The notes under the pieces were generated by a model. It saw only the letters and a program-made list of their open reading frames with translations, had not been told where the DNA came from and made no database searches. From positions 1 through 5,907 of the forward strand of contig DHQM01000206.1 in assembly GCA_002408105.1 (NCBI GenBank): a stretch of DNA of 5,907 bases, given 5' to 3'. The stretch comes from Gammaproteobacteria bacterium UBA5338. Lineage in GTDB: Bacteria > Pseudomonadota > Gammaproteobacteria > Pseudomonadales > UBA5862. Position numbers and translations under genes: made by a program. Positions 1 to 5,907 of the stretch are shown here, piece after piece; position 1 is the stretch's first letter, and each line of letters opens with the position of its first letter.

Positions 1-410
1 CCCCGGCGGTTGGCTTTGCCATGGGGCTTGAGCGGCTGGTGCTCATGCTGTGCCAGCTCGGCCCCGATGCGGCTGTGGCCTCGGACGCCCCGGACCTGTA
101 CCTCCTTGCTGCAGCACCCGAGCAGGAAGGGCCGATTCAGCAGCTTGCCGAGACGCTGCGCACCCAGTTGCCACACCTGGCCTTCCAGGTTCACATGGGT
201 GGGGGCAGCATGAAAAGCAAAATGAAAAAGGCGGACCGCAGTGGCGCCGAGGCAGCGCTGCTCATGGGGGCGGATGAGCTGGCATCGGCCAGCGTCACCC
301 TGAAGCCACTGCGCACCGGAGAAGAGCAGGTACGCATCCCACAATCGGAATTGACTGCGCGCCTCGCCGAGCGAGCCCGCCGCGCTCCCGAGCACCCGAG
401 TACTGGATAG
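1..410 (+). CDS. hisS: Histidyl-tRNA synthetase, C-terminal part (5' end outside window)
   Basis: This gene encodes the class II aminoacyl-tRNA synthetase that charges tRNA-His with histidine in the cytoplasm. Only the last 135 residues are in the window; the reading frame is open from base 3 to the TAG at 408-410. The fragment begins in class II motif 3, PAVGFAMGLERL, whose arginine contacts ATP in the family. The C-terminal anticodon-binding domain follows from about visible residue 28 (DLYLLAA). It contains the HMGGGSMKSKMKKADRSGA stretch (about 64-82) and the LMGADELASASVTLKPLRTG stretch (about 87-106), both close to the pattern of E. coli HisS as I recall it. The family is usually about 420 residues, so roughly two thirds lies upstream. 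The ATG at 21 is internal and is not the start. The gene heads the yfgM-bamB-der run on the same strand. The C-terminal tail (RRAPEHPSTG) is variable. Identification is very secure. Confidence 0.97.
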   Translation, partial: PAVGFAMGLERLVLMLCQLGPDAAVASDAPDLYLLAAAPEQEGPIQQLAETLRTQLPHLAFQVHMGGGSMKSKMKKADRSGAEAALLMGADELASASVTLKPLRTGEEQVRIPQSELTARLAERARRAPEHPSTG

Positions 411-414
411 GAGA
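409..414 (+). promoter_or_regulatory. Shine-Dalgarno sequence of yfgM
   Basis: AGGAGA overlaps the last two bases of the hisS TAG stop and lies six bases before the GTG at 421. It supports GTG as the yfgM start and suggests that ribosomes finishing hisS could pass directly to yfgM. No promoter-like sequence fits in the ten-base gap. Confidence 0.75.
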
Positions 415-420
415 GCAGTT

Positions 421-1131
421 GTGGTCGACCCCTACCGCACCGAAGAAGAACAAATCGAGGCATTGAAGCGTGGCTGGCAACGCCACGGGCGTTCGATTGT
501 TACCGGAATTCTGGTGGCCCTCGCCGGGGTCTTTGGCTGGCAGGCCTGGCAGCGCCAGCAAAGCCAGCAAGAAGTCGCCGCCTTCGCCGGATACCAAGGT
601 TATCTCGAAGCACTGGTTCAGGCCGAAAGCCAGTCCGAGAACGCCGATGCGGCTGCAACCGCAGCGCATCTGGCCAATGAGCTCAAGGAAAACCACGCGC
701 GGACCGCCTATGCCGGCTACGCGGCCTGGCACCAGGCCCGCCGCGCAGTGGCCGCGTCCGACCTGGAAACGGCAGAGACAGAGCTGCGTTGGGCCCTGGA
801 TCACACCGACCGGGGCTTCATGAACGGGGACGACGCGCCCATGGCCGCCATCAGCCGCCTGCGGCTGGCTCAAGTCCTCCTGGCTCAAGCACGGCTGGAC
901 GATGCCCTCGAGGTGCTGAACGCTGTCCAAGACAAGGCCTACACGGTGCGCAAGCAGGCCTTGCTGGGTGACCTGTGGCTGGCCAAGGGTGAGCCCGAAT
1001 TGGCCCTAGCCGCATTCCAGCAGGCGCTGGCGGCTGGGACACCGGGCGATCCCACCACGGCGCTGGTTGAAATCAAAGCGGCCCAATTGGCGGGCCCTGC
1101 GACCAGCAATGAAACCCAGGATGCCAGCTAG
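421..1131 (+). CDS. yfgM: YfgM family membrane-anchored tetratricopeptide protein
   Basis: The product is 236 residues. The family member in E. coli (206 residues) is an inner-membrane protein with a periplasmic TPR domain; it associates with PpiD at the SecYEG translocon and is thought to help pass secreted proteins to periplasmic chaperones. Visible here are a short charged cytoplasmic N-terminus with EEEQIEALKRGWQRHG (8-23), one membrane segment (about 24-43, SIVTGILVALAGVFGWQAW), then an all-helical Ala/Leu/Gln-rich region. TPR-like helix pairs are clearest at about 144-169 (RLAQVLLAQARLDDALEVL) and 178-206 (LLGDLWLAKGEPELALAAF). The positive residues before the membrane segment fit an N-in orientation. 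The start is GTG at 421, chosen from the Shine-Dalgarno sequence; no ATG occurs in frame until residue 134. The gene lies between hisS and bamB, the usual place for yfgM. Its C-terminal tail is longer than in E. coli. The assignment rests on the N-terminal pattern, topology and context. Confidence 0.92.
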   Translation: MVDPYRTEEEQIEALKRGWQRHGRSIVTGILVALAGVFGWQAWQRQQSQQEVAAFAGYQGYLEALVQAESQSENADAAATAAHLANELKENHARTAYAGYAAWHQARRAVAASDLETAETELRWALDHTDRGFMNGDDAPMAAISRLRLAQVLLAQARLDDALEVLNAVQDKAYTVRKQALLGDLWLAKGEPELALAAFQQALAAGTPGDPTTALVEIKAAQLAGPATSNETQDAS

Positions 1132-1132
1132 C

Positions 1133-2290
1133 ATGCAACCTCGACTGCGCACCCTTGTTTTCGTCGCGGTCACGGTGCTTCTGGTCGGCTGCTCCAGCAA
1201 CCCGAGCAGGGACGCTGAGGTTCCGGAGCCGCTTCCCGATCTCGAGCCCCGCCTGGCCGTCGAGCGCCTGTGGCGCGCTCGGGTCGGCGACATTCAGTTG
1301 GACAGCACCGTGCGGCTGCGAGCCAGCGCACAGGGTGATCGGATGTACGTGGCCAATCGCTCGGGGACCGTCAGTGCCCTTGACCTTGGCACGGGTGATC
1401 CGCTCTGGAGCCATGACCTCGATGCCAAACTGAGCGGCGGGGTCGGCGCCAGTGAAGGCCTTGTGCTGGTCGGGAGTCTGGATGGCGAGCTGTTTGCCCT
1501 GGATGCGCAAACCGGTGCCCAACGCTGGCAGGCACCCCTGTCGAGTGAACTGCTCAGCCCGCCAGCCGTGAACTACCGCGCCGTGGTGGCCCTGACGGTG
1601 GATGAACGCCTGCATGCCTTGGATCCCGAGACCGGCACATCGCTGTGGAACTACGACGCCGCTGTGCCGGTGCTCAGCCTGCGGGGCAACGGTGCACCGG
1701 TGCTCACTGACGACTTGGCCATCGCGGGGCTGGGCAGCGGCAAATTGGTTGCCGTGGTGCTGGAAAACGGCATCCGCGCCTGGGACGTGACCATCGCCGA
1801 GCCGGAAGGGCGGTCGGAACTCGAGCGCATGATCGATGTGGATGGGGACCCGGTCTTGTCAGGCGGGCTGGTGTTTGCGGTCGCCTACCAAGGGCGGGTG
1901 GGCGCCGTGGACCTGCAGGGCCGATTGCGCTGGAGCCGCGCCATCCCGAGCCACCTCACACCCGCAGTGGATCTGCGCACCCTGTATGTGGTGGGGGAAG
2001 ACGGGGTGGTCCACGCCCGTGCCAAAGACACCGGAGATGAACGGTGGACGCAGTCGGCGCTGCGCCACCGTCGGCTGAGCCCACCGACACGCCATGGCGA
2101 CTGGCTGGTCATGGCCGATGACGCCGGCCAGCTGTTCGTCCTGGATGCAGCCAGTGGCGACCTGGTGCACCACCAGTCTCTGGGTGGTGACGCGATCCTG
2201 ACTGCACCGGTATCGACCGATGCCGGGCTGGCGCTGTTGGACGACGCAGGCCACCTGCAACTGATCCACCTGGTTCCAACGCAGCAATGA
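1133..2290 (+). CDS. bamB: Outer membrane assembly lipoprotein BamB
   Basis: BamB is a lipoprotein on the periplasmic face of the outer membrane. It binds BamA and helps fold and insert beta-barrel proteins. From ATG 1133 the product is 385 residues (E. coli: about 392). A short basic N-terminus and hydrophobic run end in the lipobox LLVGC, giving lipidated Cys20, followed by SSNPS. The rest is an eight-bladed beta-propeller made of PQQ-type repeats, seen as recurring ALDxxTGxxxW strands (about 82-92, 122-132, 162-172) and later variants ([10 protein letters not shown] at 258-267). LSLR (181-184) and DVD (235-237) match the E. coli positions that, as I recall, contact BamA (L192, L194, R195, D246, D248). 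The frame stays open upstream to a TTG at 1067, inside yfgM, with further ATGs at 1109 and 1121. I prefer 1133 because it gives a compact 19-residue signal peptide and lies one base after the yfgM stop; AGGA at 1118-1121 is a slightly distant Shine-Dalgarno sequence. ATG 1109 remains possible. The gene overlaps der by four bases. Confidence 0.93.
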   Translation: MQPRLRTLVFVAVTVLLVGCSSNPSRDAEVPEPLPDLEPRLAVERLWRARVGDIQLDSTVRLRASAQGDRMYVANRSGTVSALDLGTGDPLWSHDLDAKLSGGVGASEGLVLVGSLDGELFALDAQTGAQRWQAPLSSELLSPPAVNYRAVVALTVDERLHALDPETGTSLWNYDAAVPVLSLRGNGAPVLTDDLAIAGLGSGKLVAVVLENGIRAWDVTIAEPEGRSELERMIDVDGDPVLSGGLVFAVAYQGRVGAVDLQGRLRWSRAIPSHLTPAVDLRTLYVVGEDGVVHARAKDTGDERWTQSALRHRRLSPPTRHGDWLVMADDAGQLFVLDAASGDLVHHQSLGGDAILTAPVSTDAGLALLDDAGHLQLIHLVPTQQ

Positions 2291-3684
2291 CCCCGGTTGT
2301 CGCCCTGGTTGGGCGCCCCAATGTCGGCAAGTCGACCCTGTTCAACCGGCTGACCCGCACGCGGGATGCCCTGGTGGCCAACTTGCCGGGGCTGACCCGG
2401 GACCGGCGCTACGGCCCCGCGAGCCTGGAGGGGCGGGCAATCCTGCTGGTCGACACCGGCGGCATCGCCGAACAAGAGGCTGGAGTTGACGTGGAGGCCG
2501 AGGCGCAATCCTGGCGCGCCGTTCACGAGGCCGACTTGGTGTTGTTCCTGGTCGACCTGCGCGCCGGGCGCACCGGGGCCGATGAAGCCCTGGCGCAGCG
2601 GCTGCGCGCGCTCAACAAGCCGGTGCTGTTGGTGGCCAATAAGATGGACGGTGTCGCAGTGGATGCGGCCATCGGTGAATTCCATCGCTTCGGGCTCGGC
2701 GCGCCTGTGGCCATTTCCGCCACCCAGGGCCGGGGGCTGTCGGCGTTGTCCACGGCCCTGGCCGAATGCCTCCCGCAGCCAGAGCCCCCCCCTGAGGCCG
2801 AAGCCGAGGCCGAAACTGGGGTGCGCATCGCGATCATCGGTCGGCCCAATGTTGGCAAGTCCACGCTGGTCAACCGCATGCTCGGAGAAGAGCGCGTGGT
2901 GGTCTTCGACCAGCCAGGCACCACGCGCGACAGTGTCTATGTTCCCTTCGAGCGCCACGGCAAACGCTATGTGCTCATCGACACGGCTGGAGTCCGCCGC
3001 CGGGGCAAGGTGCACGAGACGGTCGAGAAATTTTCCATCGTCAAAACCCTGCAGGCCATCGACGATGCCGATGTGGTGGTGTTGCTCGTGGATGGCACCG
3101 AAGACCTGGTCGACCAGGACCTGCACCTTCTAGGCACGGTCCTCGAAGCCGGGCGCGCGGTGGTGATCGCCGTCAACAAGTGGGACGGCTTGGCACTCGA
3201 ACAACGCGATCGCATTCGCTCGGAACTCGACCGGCGCCTGCGGTTCATCGACTTTGCCCGGATTCATTTCATCTCGGCGCTGCATGGGAGCGGTGTCGGG
3301 TTGCTCTACGATTCGATCGACGAGGCGCAGCGTTCGGCGACCCGCAAGCTGCAAACCCACAAGCTTACCAACCTGCTGCAAGCTGCGATTCTGCAGCATC
3401 CACCACCCACCGTGGCCGGGCGCAGAATCAAACTGCGATACGCCCACGCCGGGGGGCAAAATCCGCCCGTGATCGTGGTTCATGGCAACCAGGTCGACGC
3501 TTTGCCAGACAGTTACAAGCGTTACCTCGAAAAGTACTTCAGGCGACAGTTGCACCTGCTGGGTACACCGGTGCGCATTGAGCTGCGCTCCGGAGACAAC
3601 CCCTATGCGGGGCGCCGCAACAAGCTGACACCTCGACAACAGCGACGACGCAAGCGCTTGATCAAGCACGTCAAGGGGCGCTGA
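2287..3684 (+). CDS. der: Ribosome biogenesis GTPase Der (EngA)
   Basis: Der is an essential bacterial GTPase with two tandem G domains; it binds and helps mature the 50S ribosomal subunit. The product is 465 residues (E. coli: about 490). G domain 1 has the P-loop GRPNVGKS (9-16), the switch region LPGLTRDR (33-40), DTGG (56-59), NKMD (118-121) and SAT (144-146). A short Pro/Glu/Ala linker (about 164-178) leads to G domain 2, with a second GRPNVGKS (185-192), QPGTTRDS (209-216), DTAG (232-235), NKWD (297-300) and SA (330-331). A KH-like RNA-binding domain follows (about 352-440, including [17 protein letters not shown] and the [14 protein letters not shown] strand), then a basic tail ([23 protein letters not shown] region, 443-465). 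All nucleotide-binding motifs look intact. The ATG overlaps the bamB TGA (ATGA, 2287-2290) and has no clear Shine-Dalgarno sequence of its own, so translation is probably coupled to bamB. It is the last gene of the plus-strand cluster. Confidence 0.98.
   Translation: MTPVVALVGRPNVGKSTLFNRLTRTRDALVANLPGLTRDRRYGPASLEGRAILLVDTGGIAEQEAGVDVEAEAQSWRAVHEADLVLFLVDLRAGRTGADEALAQRLRALNKPVLLVANKMDGVAVDAAIGEFHRFGLGAPVAISATQGRGLSALSTALAECLPQPEPPPEAEAEAETGVRIAIIGRPNVGKSTLVNRMLGEERVVVFDQPGTTRDSVYVPFERHGKRYVLIDTAGVRRRGKVHETVEKFSIVKTLQAIDDADVVVLLVDGTEDLVDQDLHLLGTVLEAGRAVVIAVNKWDGLALEQRDRIRSELDRRLRFIDFARIHFISALHGSGVGLLYDSIDEAQRSATRKLQTHKLTNLLQAAILQHPPPTVAGRRIKLRYAHAGGQNPPVIVVHGNQVDALPDSYKRYLEKYFRRQLHLLGTPVRIELRSGDNPYAGRRNKLTPRQQRRRKRLIKHVKGR
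2785..2814 (+). repeat. Low-complexity tract encoding the Der interdomain linker
   Basis: A run of eight C (2785-2792) encodes PPP (residues 167-169). It is followed by alternating GAG/GAA and GCC codons (2794-2814) encoding EAEAEAE (170-176). The tract lies exactly between the two G domains of Der, where length and sequence vary among species. The acidic alternation is a simple-sequence expansion, and the C8 run is a plausible slippage site. Confidence 0.6.
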
Positions 3685-3699
3685 TGAGGGGGTGCCGAG

Positions 3700-3775
3700 G
3701 CACGCCGTTCAGGGCAGGTCCGCCTCGCTCGAAGGCGCGAAAAAAAGCGCCGGGTTCACCCGCACGCCGTTCAGG
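3700..3775. repeat. 14-bp direct repeat at the 3' end of the M23 peptidase gene
   Basis: GCACGCCGTTCAGG occurs at 3700-3713 and again at 3762-3775, 62 bases apart. On the minus strand the copy at 3762-3775 is read as part of NLNGVR, within the conserved end of the M23 domain. The copy at 3700-3713 is read in another frame (62 is not a multiple of 3), and its TGA at 3709-3711 is the stop codon of the peptidase. A shorter match, GCACGCCGTT, lies at 4044-4053. Confidence 0.6.
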
Positions 3776-4602
3776 TTGACACTGAAATGCAGGTGCGGCC
3801 CTGTGGCGCGGCCGGTGGCACCGACCGTGCCCAGCCGATCACCGGGTCCCAACAGCATGCCGGGCTCCACCTGCACCGATTGCAGGTGGCAGTACAGGCT
3901 GATTAGACCGCTGCCGTGGTCGACAATCACCGTCTTGCCGTTGAAAAAAAAGTCACCCACCAGCGTGACCTCTCCCGCAGTCGGTGCCACGACCGGGGTC
4001 CCGGCTGGTGCGGCCCAGTCGATGCCGCTGTGGGGCCTGCGCGGCACGCCGTTGAACACCCGGCGCAGCCCGAAGGCGCTGGATTGGGGCCCCAGCACCG
4101 GCAACTTCCAATCCACCACATCCGGCGCCGCCGCTCGCCAGTGAGCGAAGGCAGCGGCCATCTGCGCCGACTCCCCGCGAATTCGCTCCATGTCCTTTGG
4201 CTCCGGGTGCACCTTGCGTCGCTCCTTGATGTGGATGTGCTGGGTGGGGTAGTCCTCCGGGCCAACGCGAACCGGCACCCGGGCGGTGGGTGCCTCGGCT
4301 TCTGGACTGGCCCACACCTCAAGGTGGTGGTCACCCGGCTCAATGTCGAGGCCGATCCCGAGCAGCGCCCAGACTCCGCGGCGCCCATCCATTCCGTGCG
4401 GCAGCAGCAGCAACCGTGCGCCTTGAAAAGTCACATGGCTGTCCAGCTCAGCGATGCCTGCAAGGTCAACCCAGGCCACACCACCTGGAACCGGGCGATG
4501 GACGGGCCCCGTCGATGCCAGGGCACAGAGCCAGGCGCCACTCAACACCGCCGCGACAGCGATGGGCACCAGCGACCGCCGCATGCGCCCCGACAGGCTC
4601 AC
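3709..4602 (-). CDS. Secreted M23 family zinc metallopeptidase (LytM type)
   Basis: M23 enzymes are zinc endopeptidases that cut peptide cross-links in peptidoglycan. From GTG 4602 the product is 297 residues. It begins with a basic N-terminus (SGRMRRS) and a hydrophobic segment ending LCALAS, a likely signal peptidase I site after about residue 29. Leu before the Cys argues against a lipoprotein. A beta-rich N-terminal domain (about 35-130) ends in YPTQHIHI, resembling the Peptidase_M23_N domain. The catalytic domain (about 175-290) has HSGID (His191, Asp195), YCHL (His239) and HLHF (His270, His272). These are the zinc ligands and catalytic histidines of LytM, so it looks active, unlike EnvC- or NlpD-type activators. 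No coiled coil, LysM or SH3 domain is visible. The start is set by a strong Shine-Dalgarno sequence and the GTGA overlap with the xseA stop; a GTG at 4647 would add 15 residues, and an ATG at 4584 is a weaker alternative. Substrate and in vivo role are unknown. Confidence 0.93.
   Translation of the reverse strand: MSLSGRMRRSLVPIAVAAVLSGAWLCALASTGPVHRPVPGGVAWVDLAGIAELDSHVTFQGARLLLLPHGMDGRRGVWALLGIGLDIEPGDHHLEVWASPEAEAPTARVPVRVGPEDYPTQHIHIKERRKVHPEPKDMERIRGESAQMAAAFAHWRAAAPDVVDWKLPVLGPQSSAFGLRRVFNGVPRRPHSGIDWAAPAGTPVVAPTAGEVTLVGDFFFNGKTVIVDHGSGLISLYCHLQSVQVEPGMLLGPGDRLGTVGATGRATGPHLHFSVNLNGVRVNPALFFAPSSEADLP
3734..3751. repeat. Inverted repeat GGCGC/GCGCC with A-rich loop
   Basis: Five G/C pairs (3734-3738 with 3747-3751) flank an eight-base loop containing A7. 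It lies inside the 3' end of the M23 gene, encoding the ALFFAP region, about 50 bases past the der stop. It could form a small hairpin in the der read-through transcript. Neither strand carries a T tract immediately after it, so I do not call a terminator. Function is uncertain, and it may only reflect codon choice. Confidence 0.3.
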
Positions 4603-5907
4603 GCGCCGTCCTCCTTTGGGGATGCGTCGTCCCTGGAGGCGGACCACTGAAACGGGTCCTTGGTGCTCGGCCCAAGCACGTCGGCTTCTACGCTGCCGTG
4701 TTGCAATCGGGCGACGATGCGCTCTCCAGGCTGCAGGTGCGAAGGGTCACGCAGCGGTTCGGCGCTGCCCTGGCGGTGGACGATGGCATAGCCACGCCCC
4801 AGGGTGGCCAAAGGGCCCACGGCATCCAGGGTGTGCATTGTGGTGTTCAGCCTGGCGTTGCGTTGCTGCAACCACAGCGCTGGCGACGCATGCAGGCGTC
4901 GGTTCAAGGTGGTCATCTGCACGCGCGCGAGCGCCAAGCGTTGTTCGGGGTGGTGGCCAGCAAGCCTGGCTTCGGTGCGGCCCAAGCGGACCCGCGCCAC
5001 CTCCAGCCGGTGGTCAATGGCCCGACGCAGGCGCAGTTCCAGTTCGTCGACCTGCTGGATCCATTGGCGCAGCCGATCTCCCGGGTGGCGCAGGTGCCGT
5101 TTAAGCGCTGCCAGGCGTTCGTCGCCCCGATGCAGGCGCTGACGAATCGCGCCGACCAGCCGCCGCTCCATGTCAGCCAAGTGGCTACAAAGCGATTCCG
5201 CCGTTTGGCTGATGATTTCAGCCGCAGCCGAAGGGGTGGGGGCCCGCAAGTCTGCGACCAGGTCACTGATGGTCACATCGGTCTCGTGCCCCACGGCGCT
5301 GACCACCGGCAAGGCGCTGCCTGCGATTGCTCGAGCGACCCGTTCATCGTTGAAACACCACAAGTCTTCCAGCGAGCCCCCACCGCGTCCAACCACAACC
5401 AGATCAAGGGTATTCTGGCGTTCGTTGGCTTGCGCCAGGGCGCGCACAATCTGATCCGGGGCAAGTTCACCTTGCACGCTCACGGGGATCACCAACACCT
5501 CGATGTGCGGCGCGCGGCGTTGGAGTACCGCCAAAATGTCGCGAATGGCCGCACCCGTGGCCGAAGTAATGACTGCGATTCGCGTCGGGAAGGGTGGCAA
5601 TGGCTGCTTGCGGTCCTCGGCGAACAGGCCTTCGGCCTGCAGCCGGCGCTGCAGTGCCTCAAAGGCTTGTTGCAACGCGCCATTGCCAGCCGGCTCGAGT
5701 CGATCGACGATCAGTTGGTAGTCCCCCCGCGCTTCGTACAGGCTCAGTTGCCCTCGGGCAATCACCTGCTGGCCTGGATCGGGACGAAAGCGCAGGGAAC
5801 GGTTCCGCCCACGAAACATCGCGCAGCGAATTTGAGCCCCCGCGTCCTTGAGGGTGAAGTAGAGGTGCCCCGAGCTTGGCTGGGCAAGGTTCGAGAGTTC
5901 GCCCTCC
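4599..5907 (-). CDS. xseA: Exodeoxyribonuclease VII large subunit (5' end outside window)
   Basis: XseA forms exonuclease VII with several XseB subunits; the enzyme degrades single-stranded DNA from both ends into oligonucleotides, in DNA repair and cleanup. The frame is open from the right edge, giving 435 visible residues. The first 29, before the ATG at 5819, read EGELSNLAQPSSGHLYFTLK and then DAGAQIRCA. They match the OB-fold of E. coli XseA ([20 protein letters not shown]), so that ATG is internal and only about 35 residues are missing. The catalytic domain includes VITSATGAAIRDIL (about 112-125), VGRGGGSLEDLWCFNDERVA (172-191) and VGHETDVTISDLVADLRAPT (205-224), the family signatures. 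A long helical coiled-coil region, rich in Arg, Leu and Gln, runs from about 230 to 355. LDAVGPLATLGRGYA (about 360-374) marks the C-terminal segment, and the hydrophilic tail is variable. The stop TGA at 4599-4601 overlaps the M23 start. In E. coli xseA also lies near der, with the same relative orientation. Confidence 0.97.
   Translation of the reverse strand, partial: EGELSNLAQPSSGHLYFTLKDAGAQIRCAMFRGRNRSLRFRPDPGQQVIARGQLSLYEARGDYQLIVDRLEPAGNGALQQAFEALQRRLQAEGLFAEDRKQPLPPFPTRIAVITSATGAAIRDILAVLQRRAPHIEVLVIPVSVQGELAPDQIVRALAQANERQNTLDLVVVGRGGGSLEDLWCFNDERVARAIAGSALPVVSAVGHETDVTISDLVADLRAPTPSAAAEIISQTAESLCSHLADMERRLVGAIRQRLHRGDERLAALKRHLRHPGDRLRQWIQQVDELELRLRRAIDHRLEVARVRLGRTEARLAGHHPEQRLALARVQMTTLNRRLHASPALWLQQRNARLNTTMHTLDAVGPLATLGRGYAIVHRQGSAEPLRDPSHLQPGERIVARLQHGSVEADVLGPSTKDPFQWSASRDDASPKEDGA
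4610..4617 (-). promoter_or_regulatory. Strong Shine-Dalgarno sequence of the M23 peptidase gene
   Basis: Read on the minus strand, AAAGGAGG lies seven bases before GTG 4602. It is the best Shine-Dalgarno match I see in the window and sits inside the last codons of xseA. It decides the start and suggests efficient re-initiation on an xseA transcript. Confidence 0.8.

Noticed and set aside
865..889. Tandem CTGGCTCAAG repeat in yfgM
   Set aside because: Two 10-base copies 15 bases apart encode LAQ twice within a TPR-like helix; this fits helical repetition and codon preference rather than a separate element.
295..930. 211-residue open frame on the minus strand opposite hisS and yfgM
   Set aside because: It spans two genes with clear protein evidence on the other strand and shows no coherent domain.
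2311..2880. Two similar DNA segments encoding GRPNVGKST within der
   Set aside because: They are the P-loops of the two ancient G domains present in every Der protein, not a recent duplication.
1885..3126. 413-residue open frame on the minus strand across bamB and der
   Set aside because: It is antisense to two well-supported genes; long antisense frames are common in GC-rich coding DNA, and its translation shows no recognisable domain and looks like a codon-shadow product.
3692..3703. Possible rho-independent terminator between der and the M23 gene
   Set aside because: The stem is only four pairs around CGAG, and no T tract follows on either strand.
4600..4647. Longer M23 form starting at GTG 4647
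   Set aside because: It would add 15 mostly basic residues before the signal peptide and overlap xseA by about 50 bases; the strong Shine-Dalgarno sequence and GTGA junction favour 4602.
3916..4650. 244-residue open frame on the plus strand opposite the M23 gene
   Set aside because: It lies antisense to the conserved catalytic domain, is rich in His, Arg and Pro, and has no family resemblance; treated as a shadow.

Overview
The window is a GC-rich, densely packed housekeeping segment. The protein matches and gene order point to a gammaproteobacterium. From sequence alone I cannot name the genus; the order recalls Pseudomonas-like and purple-sulfur-like gammaproteobacteria, but that is an impression. 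No mobile element, CRISPR array, tRNA, rRNA or island-like stretch is visible, and I see no undescribed system.

Left part, plus strand (1-3684): the end of hisS (histidyl-tRNA synthetase), then yfgM (membrane-anchored TPR protein linked to the Sec translocon), bamB (outer-membrane lipoprotein of the BAM complex) and der (double-GTPase ribosome assembly factor). The junctions are tight. The hisS stop codon lies next to the yfgM Shine-Dalgarno sequence, yfgM and bamB are one base apart, and bamB and der share ATGA. This is the conserved hisS-yfgM-bamB-der cluster, which joins translation and ribosome assembly to secretion and outer-membrane protein assembly.

Right part, minus strand (3709-5907): xseA (exonuclease VII large subunit, 5' end beyond the window), followed by a secreted M23 zinc peptidase. 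The peptidase start codon overlaps the xseA stop (GTGA) and has a strong Shine-Dalgarno sequence inside xseA. The peptidase converges on der with only 24 bases between the two stop codons, and no convincing terminator lies there. In E. coli the gene between der and xseA is yfgJ; here that slot holds the peptidase.

There is no stretch over 300 bases without a gene. The small-scale points worth a look are: a 14-bp direct repeat, out of phase, whose distal copy supplies the peptidase stop codon; homopolymer runs in the peptidase gene and in the der interdomain linker; and start-site corrections for bamB, the peptidase and xseA.
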